Assembly: GCF_030530635.1 (NCBI RefSeq)
Contig: NZ_JAUMUL010000017.1
Coordinates: forward strand, 1 to 49,156
Source of the DNA: Actinomyces sp.
GTDB taxonomy: Bacteria; Actinomycetota; Actinomycetes; Actinomycetales; Actinomycetaceae
Length of the DNA: 49,156 nucleotides
Direction of reading: 5' to 3'
The position numbers and the translations under genes were made by a program. The notes under the pieces are model-generated. The model had not been told where the DNA came from. It did no database searches and worked only from the letters and a program-made list of their open reading frames with translations. Numbering within the stretch: position 1 is the first letter of the stretch; the number at the start of each line of letters is the position of its first letter. Of the stretch, positions 8,267 to 16,700 are shown piece after piece.

Positions 8267-9715
8267 TCAGGCCCCGGGGATGATCCACGTAGATCGCGGA
8301 TCGCGCGGCGACCTACCGGTGCGCATCACCAGCCCCTCGGCCTCCAGAGCCTTGAGGCGTTTCAGCGCCGTTTGGCGAGTGACACCCATCGCGTCAGCAA
8401 CGTCCGCAGTACCGAGCGGCCCGGTGCTGCGCAGCAACGCCATGACATCGAGCGCGGGCCGGCCAAGCCGGTCGGCAACCGTCGTCGATATTCGCGAGGC
8501 GGCATCCAGACTCACTATTACGCTCGTCGACGTCTGCCGGTACACCGGATCGCCGAGACCCGCCTGACGCATCTGCCCCACCATGCGACGAATCCCCTCA
8601 CCCAGTTCCTGAGCGAATCCCAGGTCCGAGCAGACGCGCGCGATACGCGGGTTACGCGCATATCTGGCGATCTCAAGCGGCCGGGACAGGTCGACCAGTC
8701 CGGGAAAACGGCCCGGCGAGGAGACCTCAATACGATGCGGGAAGATCGAGACCCGGATGTGGTCACCAGCCATCGAGTACGAGCGGTGGATGACTGCGTT
8801 GACGATCGCCTCCATCCACGCCTCGCGAGGAATGACATCCACCGGACCGAATTTGCCATCTACGCCGAGTGCCCGACGACGTGGGGCCCACTCCTCGACC
8901 AAGGAGAAGGCGGCCTCGATCATCTCCGGGATCGTGCCCTCCAGGCGGCGATCACCGTCGGCAACCATCGTCTGGCGTGCTCCCACACCGGTCTCATCGG
9001 CCTGGTACCGCAGCACGCGCACGAGTGCCTGCGGGAGGAATCGCTGCGGCTGCATCCCCACCAGGAGCAGTCCGGCAACCGTCAATCGATCATCGGGAGT
9101 TACCAGAGAGCGTGCGCGCAGTACGTGCAGGTCATCCCCTACCGCGCCAATAGCCTCCCGCAGCACATCTACACGAGCCGAGTCCACACCCTCGCGGCCG
9201 ACTGGAGCGGGCTGCGCCTCATAGGCATCGGCCTCACGGTCGTAGACGAGTTCCTGCCAGGCTGTCCGACTCAACGTAATGGTCGAGTCGCCCGCCCGCA
9301 TGAAGGCCTCCTCGTCGGTGCGTTGATGGGCATGACGACTCGGCTCCACCAGAAACACCAGGACATGGTCCTGCGTGCGGTCTGAGCGTTCTACCGGCAT
9401 CTCCTCCACCCTGAGCACGAGCGGAGGATCGATGAGATCAACCGGGACCCGGCGCAGTCGGTTGACCTTGCGGGTCTCGCCGTCAACACCTTCAATCCGC
9501 CCCTCGCTGACCCCCACAGCCACCATGCCTCCTTCGGCATTGGCCATACCGATCAACGCGGCAGCGAGCCGCTTGGCGTCGACGCGCACCGACTTGCGTT
9601 CAAACCATTGGGTCTCCGGCGCACCAACGAGCAGTACCCCGCGCTGCCGCGGTTCTGCCACCGCCAGCGCATCGAAGTCGATCTTGCCTGTTGGCTCTCT
9701 CGCAGCCGTCTCCAC
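8267..9715 (-). CDS. AlbA_2 / HATPase_c_4 transcriptional regulator-like ATPase
   Basis: This 482-residue protein has three parts. An AlbA_2 (Schlafen-like) domain includes ETQWFERKS and AALIGMANAEGGMVAVGV (about residues 33-75). A HATPase_c_4-type region includes AIVNAVIHRSYS, HIRVSIFPHRIEV and SPGRFPGLV (about 310-355). A C-terminal winged helix includes LGTADVADAMGVTRQTALKRL. Such proteins are putative DNA-binding regulators; some Schlafen-like members act in defence. It starts with GTG 9715 and no Shine-Dalgarno: CTGACA-17 bp-TACAGT lies 6 nt upstream, predicting a leaderless mRNA. The promoter overlaps the iteron words at 9734-9768, suggesting autoregulation by its own winged helix. The same repeat at the other end of the gene (8191-8225) makes it look like an inserted unit. 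Confidence 0.8.
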   Translation of the reverse strand: METAAREPTGKIDFDALAVAEPRQRGVLLVGAPETQWFERKSVRVDAKRLAAALIGMANAEGGMVAVGVSEGRIEGVDGETRKVNRLRRVPVDLIDPPLVLRVEEMPVERSDRTQDHVLVFLVEPSRHAHQRTDEEAFMRAGDSTITLSRTAWQELVYDREADAYEAQPAPVGREGVDSARVDVLREAIGAVGDDLHVLRARSLVTPDDRLTVAGLLLVGMQPQRFLPQALVRVLRYQADETGVGARQTMVADGDRRLEGTIPEMIEAAFSLVEEWAPRRRALGVDGKFGPVDVIPREAWMEAIVNAVIHRSYSMAGDHIRVSIFPHRIEVSSPGRFPGLVDLSRPLEIARYARNPRIARVCSDLGFAQELGEGIRRMVGQMRQAGLGDPVYRQTSTSVIVSLDAASRISTTVADRLGRPALDVMALLRSTGPLGTADVADAMGVTRQTALKRLKALEAEGLVMRTGRSPRDPRSTWIIPGA

Positions 9716-9721
9716 AGATCT

Positions 9722-9768
9722 ACTGTAAAGAAATTAACAGTAGTTGTCAGTAGCTTGTCAGTAGCAGG
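9722..9768 (-). promoter_or_regulatory. promoter of the AlbA_2 gene overlapping repeat copy B
   Basis: On the minus strand the -35 CTGACA (9750-9745), 17-bp spacer and -10 TACAGT (9727-9722) precede GTG 9715 by 6 nt. Bases 9734-9768 are identical to 8191-8225. The segment from CTACTG to CAGTAG at 9720-9743 equals the reverse complement of copy A's palindrome core with one mismatch. Confidence 0.6.
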
Positions 9769-9785
9769 CGTCGCGGCGGCACCTC

Positions 9786-10193
9786 TCAGGGACGCACCGC
9801 GACGGCCTCGATCTCCACACCCGCGCCGAGCGGCAGCGCCGCCACCTGAAAGGCCGCCCGGGCGGGCAGCACCGCGCCGGTGAAGAAGCGCGCATAGACC
9901 TCATTGACGGCAGCGAAGTCGGCAATGTCGGACAGCAGCACGGTGGTCTTGACGACGTGCTCGTACCCCAGGCCGGCGGCCTTAAGGATCTCACCGATGT
10001 TGGTCAGCACCCGCTCGGCCTGGGCCGCGATGTCACCGTCGACCAGCTTTCCGGTGGCCGGGTCGAGCGGCACCTGCCCGGAGATGTAGACGGTGGCGCC
10101 GCTGCCCGCGCCGGTGGACACGGCCTGGGAGTACGGGCCGACGGCGGCCGGGGCGCTGGTGGTGGCGATGGCGGTCTGTGCAGCGGTCGACAT
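9786..10193 (-). CDS. RidA-family enamine/imine deaminase
   Basis: The 135-residue protein matches RidA in length and motif. It has PAAVGPYSQAV near the N-terminus, VYISGQVPLDPATGKLV, then KTTVLLSDIADFAAVNEVY and LPARAAFQVAALPLGAGVEIEA, with the substrate-binding Arg in the ARAA segment. RidA is a cytosolic trimer that hydrolyses reactive enamines and imines released by PLP enzymes. ATG 10193 follows AGGA. It stands alone between the repeat copy at 9768 and the divergent pgm gene; nothing in the flanks suggests co-regulation with them. Confidence 0.92.
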   Translation of the reverse strand: MSTAAQTAIATTSAPAAVGPYSQAVSTGAGSGATVYISGQVPLDPATGKLVDGDIAAQAERVLTNIGEILKAAGLGYEHVVKTTVLLSDIADFAAVNEVYARFFTGAVLPARAAFQVAALPLGAGVEIEAVAVRP

Positions 10194-10361
10194 GCCGACA
10201 TCCTAGCCGCGCTCCCGCAGCCCGTACCGCGGCGTCCCGGCGCCCCGCTCATCACGTCCTCATCCTCCGCGAGTCACCTTCGCATCCGCCACAGCAAGAC
10301 CAATACGTCCGATCTCCGGGATTCCCAGGACATGCTCCGTGGTACGTGACACACTGCACCC

Positions 10362-12041
10362 ATGCACGAACGCGCAGGACTTCCCGCCCAGCCAGAGGAC
10401 CTCATTGACGTCGATGAGGTCGTCAACGCCTACTACGAACTCGTCCCTGACCCCGCGATCCCGGCACAGAAGGTCGTCTTCGGCACCTCCGGTCACCGCG
10501 GCTCGTCCCTGGACACCGCCTTCAACGAGGCCCACATCGTCGCCACCACGGCGGCAATCGTCGAGTACCGCCGTTCCCAGGGCACCGACGGCGTGCTCTA
10601 CATCGGCCGCGACACCCACGTCCTGTCCGAACCCGCCTGGCGCACCGCCATTGAGGTGCTTGCCGGCGCCGGTGTGACCACCGCGATCGACGCCCGCGGC
10701 TCCTACACGCCCACGCCCGCCATCTCCCACTCGATCCTGCTGGCCAATGGCGCCGCCACCGAGTCCGGTGTGCGCACCACCGGCCCGGGCCTGGCCGACG
10801 GCATCGTCGTCACCCCCTCACACAACCCGCCCCGCGACGGCGGCTTCAAGTACAACCCGCCCCACGGCGGCCCCGCCGACTCCGACGCCACCAGTTGGAT
10901 CGCCGCACGCGCCAACGAGCTGCTGGCCGACGGCTGGCGGGACGTGCCGCGCGTGCCCATTGCCGAGGCCCTGGACGGCAACTACGTCATCAAGCACGAC
11001 TACCTCGAGACCTACGTGGCCGACCTCGAGAACGTCATCGACCTCGACGCCATCCGCGACGCCGGCGTGCGCATCGGCGCCGACCCGCTCGGCGGCGCCT
11101 CCGTGGACTACTGGGGCGCCATCGGGGAGCGCTACGGCCTGGATCTGACCGTGGTCAACCCGAAGGTCGACCCGGCCTGGTCCTTCATGACCCTGGACTG
11201 GGATGGCAAGATCCGCATGGACTGCTCCTCCCCCAACGCCATGGCCTCACTGCGGGGCGCCATGACCCCCGACGCCGAGGGCAACACCCCCTACGACGTC
11301 GCCACCGGTAACGACGCCGACTCCGACCGCCACGGCATCGTCACCCCCGACGGGCTGATGAACCCCAACCACTACCTGGCCGTCGCGATCGAGTACCTGT
11401 TCACCCACCGGCCCGGCTGGCCCGCGGACGCCGCGGTCGGTAAGACGCTGGTGTCCTCCAGCCTGATCGACCGGGTGGTGTCCGCGATGGGCCGCAAGCT
11501 CGTGGAGGTGCCGGTCGGCTTCAAGCACTTCGTGCCCGGCCTGCTGGACGGCTCCGTCGGCTTCGGCGGCGAGGAGAGTGCCGGCGCCTCCTTCCTGCGC
11601 AAGGACGGCACCGTTTGGAGCACAGACAAGGACGGCATCATCCTGGCCCTGCTGGCCAGCGAGATCATCGCCGTCACCGGCAAGAGCCCCTCCCAGCTGC
11701 ACGAGGAGCAGGTGGAGCGCTTCGGCGCCTCCGCCTACGCCCGCATCGACGCCGCCGCCACCAAGGAGGAGAAGGCCAAGCTGGCCGCCCTCTCACCGGA
11801 GGACGTCACCGCCACCGAGCTGGCCGGGGAGCCGATCACCGACCGCCTAGTGCGCGCCCCCGGCAACGACGCCCCCATTGGCGGGCTCAAGGTCACCACC
11901 GAGAACGCCTGGTTCGCCGCGCGCCCCTCGGGCACGGAGGACGTGTACAAGATCTACGCCGAGTCCTTCAAGGGAGCCGAGCACCTGGCACAGGTCCAGG
12001 AGGAGGCCAAGCAGGTCGTCTCCGCCGCTCTCGGCGCCTGA
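10362..12041 (+). CDS. pgm: phosphoglucomutase (alpha-D-glucose phosphate-specific)
   Basis: This 559-residue enzyme interconverts glucose-1-phosphate and glucose-6-phosphate in the cytosol. The N-terminal FGTSGHRGSS, catalytic phosphoserine loop TPSHNPPRDGG, Mg-binding DADSDRHG, sugar-binding GGEESAGASF and phosphate-binding ARPSGTED occur in the correct order and spacing. The length matches the bacterial Pgm family (about 545-560). The start ATG 10362 has no clear Shine-Dalgarno; CACACT sits 6 nt upstream, a weak version of the leaderless geometry seen elsewhere here. Transcription probably ends at the strong hairpin at 12086-12125. It supplies glucose-1-phosphate for glycogen or envelope sugars. 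Confidence 0.96.
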   Translation: MHERAGLPAQPEDLIDVDEVVNAYYELVPDPAIPAQKVVFGTSGHRGSSLDTAFNEAHIVATTAAIVEYRRSQGTDGVLYIGRDTHVLSEPAWRTAIEVLAGAGVTTAIDARGSYTPTPAISHSILLANGAATESGVRTTGPGLADGIVVTPSHNPPRDGGFKYNPPHGGPADSDATSWIAARANELLADGWRDVPRVPIAEALDGNYVIKHDYLETYVADLENVIDLDAIRDAGVRIGADPLGGASVDYWGAIGERYGLDLTVVNPKVDPAWSFMTLDWDGKIRMDCSSPNAMASLRGAMTPDAEGNTPYDVATGNDADSDRHGIVTPDGLMNPNHYLAVAIEYLFTHRPGWPADAAVGKTLVSSSLIDRVVSAMGRKLVEVPVGFKHFVPGLLDGSVGFGGEESAGASFLRKDGTVWSTDKDGIILALLASEIIAVTGKSPSQLHEEQVERFGASAYARIDAAATKEEKAKLAALSPEDVTATELAGEPITDRLVRAPGNDAPIGGLKVTTENAWFAARPSGTEDVYKIYAESFKGAEHLAQVQEEAKQVVSAALGA

Positions 12042-12085
12042 GATCAGGCCGCCACCACGCGTAACCGCACCGCACCACAACACAG

Positions 12086-12125
12086 CCGGGGTCCGGCGAT
12101 GGGTCGTCCCGTCGCCGGACCCCGG
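12086..12125. terminator. strong hairpin terminator after pgm
   Basis: Perfect 14-bp arms CCGGGGTCCGGCGA (12086-12099) and TCGCCGGACCCCGG (12112-12125) with a 12-nt loop, followed by TTTCAG. It lies between pgm and the convergent remnant ending at 12128, so it may work in both directions. Confidence 0.85.
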
Positions 12126-12127
12126 TT

Positions 12128-12580
12128 TCAGTCCTCGCGCCAACAGCCCAGGCGACGCGCCACCGGCTCGACGAGCCGTACCGTCTGCCTGGCAAACGCC
12201 TGCGCACCGGTCAGCCTGAGTGGCACATAACCGCGTCGCAGCAGCGACTGGTCGCGCCTGCGGTCGTTCTCCCAGGACCCCCGATCGCCGTGATAGGTGT
12301 AGCCGTCAGTCTCGATGACCAGGCGCCCCATGAGCAGATCCACCTCGAAGCCGAGATCAGCGGCGACCTCCGGCTCCTGTCCGGCCTCTTGCAGGTCATA
12401 GCGGGCAATAGTCTCCAGGAGGGACCTAGCCCGCGGATCAGCCCGCCCCAAAAGCGCCCGCAGGCGACCGTTGCGCGGACCGACCAATCTGGCCAGAAGC
12501 ATGGTCCTGCTGACCAGGCCGATCCGCAGCGCGGCGTCCAGGGCGATTAAGGCGTCCACCTCATCGGCACAGCCGCGCAC
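12128..12580 (-). pseudogene. N-terminally truncated DUF559/endonuclease-like protein
   Basis: The 150-residue frame ends with a vsr/DUF559-type fold: AADLGFEVDLLMGRLVIETDGYTYHGDRGSWENDRRRDQ, then LRRGYVPLRLTGAQ. The FEVDL, IETDGYTYH and DRRRD segments mark the nuclease-like core. Family members are usually about 280-310 residues with an AbiEi-like winged-helix front half, which is missing here. An in-frame TGA lies two codons before the GTG start at 12580. The residual N-terminus (ALIALDAALRIGLVSR) matches the middle of intact proteins. It is therefore most likely a decayed gene, though the short product could still be made. Confidence 0.65.
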
Positions 12581-13073
12581 GCCTCACCGCACCGGACCGA
12601 CTGAGCTCGAGCAGGAGACGACTCTCCCTGACATCGTGGTCCATACGTAAATCACGTCAACCATATTCACACATATTCAACAAACAGGATGATCCTGTGG
12701 AGAATGTGAGCAAACGCACCTTCAGCTCGCGGACACGGCCGGACATGCATCTCCCCCATCGCTGGCCACAGACGCCGGAGCCACCCGAGCTGTCACAAAA
12801 TGCAGCACTTTCCCACGGTTACGCACCGGCAGCCGCCAGGGCGAGCGCATGGTCATGCGGTTTCACACCGCGCCGGATGCGCCCGTCGACTGAAAGTGCT
12901 GCATTCCACGACAGGTCCGCAGGCAGTGGCCGATTCGCGTGACTTTGCCGCTCCCAGGGGAGCCTGGGCTAAGATGGCGGCGCCCGGCGCCGGGCATAGT
13001 CTCCGGATGCCGGGTGAACGACCCGCATCCGACGCCTTTTCGAGTCCAGGCCTACATGTGACAGCCTAGATGC
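12581..13073. repeat. non-coding gap with a 23-bp inverted pair
   Basis: No gene is supported here. Bases 12790-12812 and 12892-12914 form inverted 23-mers that share 5 outer and 14 inner bases (AATGCAGCACTTTC / GAAAGTGCTGCATT), differing only in a central 4-base block (ACAA versus GTGG). CATATTCA is repeated at a 10-bp interval at 12662 and 12672. The segment also holds the promoter of the lipoprotein gene: CAGCCT (13062-13067) lies 6 nt before ATG 13074. Confidence 0.6.
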
Positions 13074-13724
13074 ATGTATAGATCCCTCACCGCGTTCGCC
13101 GCCCTCGCCGCCCTGCTGCTGACGCCGGGATTAGCGGCCTGCCAGGGCGGTTCGACGGCGGACCCCGCCCCCGCCACCCCAACGTCATCGGCATCGGCCG
13201 CCGCCAGTCAGACCGCACCGCCCGAGACTGCCGTTGCGACTCCGACCGCGCAGACCGTATCCGCCATGGACATCAAGGTGGGCGACTGCCTCATCTACGG
13301 GGACAACTCGACCTCCGCCGGTACCCCCGCTGCAACCGGCGCCGCCGGCACGCCGCCCGCCACCGCCTCAGCGACAACCGGCGCGTCCGAGGGCACGGAA
13401 TCCGACGGAACCGTTGCCAGCGCAACACTGGTCGACTGTGCCTCGCCGCACCTGTATGAGGTCTACGCCGAGGGCACGATCTCCGCGGACGGCTTCCCCG
13501 TTGGCAACGTCATGGAGCAGTACGTCGCGGACATCTGCTACAACGCCTTCGAGTCCTACGTCGGTATCAGCTACAACGACGCCTATTCGCAGGGCCGCTA
13601 CGCGGTCACCTCACTGCGTCCAACGAAGACCACCTGGCAGCAGGGCGACCGCAAGGTCTCCTGCATCCTGACCTCAGTGGACGGCAGCGAGTTGACCGGC
13701 TCCGCCCGCGGCACCGGCAGCTGA
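13074..13724 (+). CDS. septum-formation-family lipoprotein
   Basis: The 216-residue protein begins with a lipoprotein signal peptide: MYRSL, a hydrophobic stretch and the lipobox GLAAC with Cys23 as lipidation site. A Ser/Thr/Ala/Pro-rich linker of about 45 residues leads to MDIKVGDCLIYGD, then a second low-complexity insert and LVDCASPHLYEVYAEG. The C-terminal part contains ICYNAFESYVG and ALVSCIL-like Cys positions. VGDC, the VxCxxPHxxEVY word and later paired cysteines are the pattern of the actinobacterial septum-formation (PF13845-type) extracellular domain. Location is the outer membrane leaflet side; its exact role is unknown. The start appears leaderless. Confidence 0.75.
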   Translation: MYRSLTAFAALAALLLTPGLAACQGGSTADPAPATPTSSASAAASQTAPPETAVATPTAQTVSAMDIKVGDCLIYGDNSTSAGTPAATGAAGTPPATASATTGASEGTESDGTVASATLVDCASPHLYEVYAEGTISADGFPVGNVMEQYVADICYNAFESYVGISYNDAYSQGRYAVTSLRPTKTTWQQGDRKVSCILTSVDGSELTGSARGTGS

Positions 13725-13753
13725 CCGCAGCGGCCGCCCGCCTTGGCCTCGGT

Positions 13754-16700
13754 CTACGCCCTGCCCGCGCCGACGCGCTCGGGGACGGCGACGTCCGGCG
13801 AGGTGGGCGTGCCGTCCGGGGCGGGGCCGAGGTCAGCGATCAGGTCCCTGGTGGTGCGGCCTTCACCCGAGGCATTGTCGATGCCGGTGAGCGGACCGTC
13901 CGCGGCCGACGACGACCGCGTACTCGACGCCTCGTCCCGAGCCGCCTCCTCCTGCATCATGAAGGCGGTGGAGATCATCAGCTTGATGCGGTTGAGCTGG
14001 TTGACCTCGCTGGCGCCGGGGTCGTAGTCGATGCCGACGATATTGGCCTGCGGGTAGCGGCGGCGGATCTCCCGGAACATGCCCTTGCCGACCACGTGGT
14101 TGGGCAGGCAGGCGAAGGGCTGGCAGCACACGATGTTGGGTGCGCCGTGCTCGATCAACTCAATAATCTCGGCGGTCAGCAGCCAGCCCTCCCCCGCCTG
14201 GTTGCCCAGACTGAGGATCTGGCTCGCCTTCTCCGCCATTTCGGAGATCGGGGACTCAACGTCGAACTTGCCGCCCGCGGCGGCCAGGGCGGCACGGGCC
14301 GGAGCCTGCACCTGCTCAATGAACCACACACCCGCCTTCTTCTGGTAGACGGTGTCCGCGCCAATGCCGTAGGTGTCGGCCCGCCACTGGGCGGTGGACA
14401 TGCCGTTGAGGAAGAAGCCCAGCAGTCCGGGGACCACGGCCTCGCAGCCCTCGGCCTCGATCTGATCGACCACGTGGTTGTTGGCGTCCGGTTGGAACTT
14501 GACCAGGATCTCCCCCACCACGCCGACGCGCGGCTTGCGGGGCACATCCGCCAGTTCCAGCGCGTCGAACTCGCGCACCATCTCCCGCAGCAGACGCCGG
14601 TAGCCGATGCGTCCGCCCCAGGTGGCCGAACGCCCCTTGTGCTCGAAGAACTCGCAAATGATGGCATTCCAGCGCTCATACAGCTCCTGCGCGGAGCCGG
14701 GAACCGCCTCGTAGGGGCGCACCCGCAGCAGGCAGGTGCTCAGGGCGTCGCCGATGACGATCCCCTGCAGCATCTTGTATGCCATGGTGGGGCTGAGTTT
14801 GAAGCCGGGGTTGGCCTCGATGCCCTGCAGGGAGACGGCTAATACGGGGATCTGCGGGTAGCCGGCCTCGCGCAGGCCCTTGCGGAGCATGGCGGCGTAG
14901 TTGGTGGCACGGCACATGCCGCCGGTCTGGGAGATGGCGACCACGCACTTGTCCGGATCGTGGGAGCCGTCCTCGAAGGCGCCGATGAGCTGGCCGATCA
15001 CCATGATGGCGGGGAAGCAGGCGTCGTTGTTGACGTAGCGCAGCCCCACCTCGAGGTCGGACTTGGTGGCGGACTCCAGCAACTCGACCTTGTACCCCAG
15101 CCGCCGCATGAGTGGCACCAACGGCCGGAAGTGGATCGGGCTCATCTGCGGCATGAGGATGGTGTGGGTCTGGCGCATCTCCTCGGTGAACGTCGGGGTG
15201 GTGGCGGCGGGCAGGGTCCGTTCGCTGCGGGCCACGCGCCCGGCGAGCGTGTGGTCACCATCGTCCGCGGATGCCGGGTTCTCGCGCGGCGTCGGTGTTT
15301 CCTCCTTGCCGACGGCGACGGCCTCCCGGGCGGCGGGTGTGGTGGTGTCGATCTCGACGGGCTGATCCGCGAGCTCCTGTACGTGCTCGTCGACGACGGC
15401 ACCCCCCGACTCTCCTGCCTCACGCCGCCGACGGCGCGCCTCACTGGCGGCGGCGAGCGAGCGTAGGCGGATAGTGGCGGCGCCGAGGTTGGAGACCTCG
15501 TCAATCTTGAGGGTGGTGTACACCCCGCCCGCGGACTCGAGGATCTCCTGCACCTGGTCGGTGGTGACGGCGTCGACGCCGCAGCCGAAGGAGTTCAGCT
15601 GCACCAGTTCGAGGTCGTCGGCCCGGGTGACCAGTTCGGCAGCACGGTACAGGCGGGAGTGGTAGGCCCACTGGTCGCGCACGCGCAGCTTCGGGGAGAC
15701 GTTGGCGACGGCGATCGAAGCCGTCGGCGCCTCCAGGCCCTCGGCGGTGACGTCGGACCAGTCGGCGGGCGCCTGCGGGTCATCCTTGCCGCGACCCAGG
15801 CCGCGGCGGATGCTGGCAACGGCGCGAGACAGCGCCCCACCGGCCACCTGGTGTTCGACGCCGTCCCCGGCGCCGTCGGGGGACGGCTCGGGTTCGGGCA
15901 GGATCGAGTCCTCGGAGAGGACGGCCATGCCCAGGGTGTTGATGACGTCGGGGACGCCGTGGTTGATCTCGGGGTCGATGTGGTACGGGCGGCCGGCCAG
16001 GACGATGCCCTTGCGCCCGTTCTCGCGCATCCACTCCAGGGTGCGGCGGCCCTCGGCGCGCACATCCGCCTTGAAGGCGGCGTCCTCGGCGAAGCCCGCC
16101 GCGACGGCCTTGCGCGCCTCGGGGAGGGTGACGTTCCAGTCGGCGAACACCTCCACCAGCCGCTCGGCCAGTTTGGCCGGGTCGGCGAGGTTCAGGAAGG
16201 GCGCGAGCATGCGCACGCCGCCCGGGCCGGCGGGCGCCTTTGCGCCCTTGGCAGCCGGTCCCTGCGGGACGGGAGTGGTAGCGGCGTCCGTCCCGCCCGC
16301 CGCGCCGTCGCGAATGGCCTCCACGTTGTTGCGGATGACCTCGGGGTAGGTGGCCACGATCGGGCAGTTGTAGTGGTCGTCGGCGCCGTCCACGAGTCCG
16401 CGCTCGTAGAAGACGCAGGGGAACCAAATGGTCTCCACGCCCTTGTCGATCAATGACTGGACGTGACCGTGGGCGAGCTTGGCCGGGTAGCACACGTTCT
16501 CGGAGGGGATGGAGTCCATGCCCTGCTCGAACAGCTCGTGGTTGGAGCGGCCCGACAGCATGACGCGGAAGCCCAGCTGGGTGAGGATCGTGAACCACAG
16601 CGGGTAGTTCTCGTACATGCCCAGCACCCGGGGCACGCCGATCTCACCGCGGGTGTCCTGCCCCTGGCGCAGGCGCCGGTAGGCGAAGGTGCGCCGGTAC

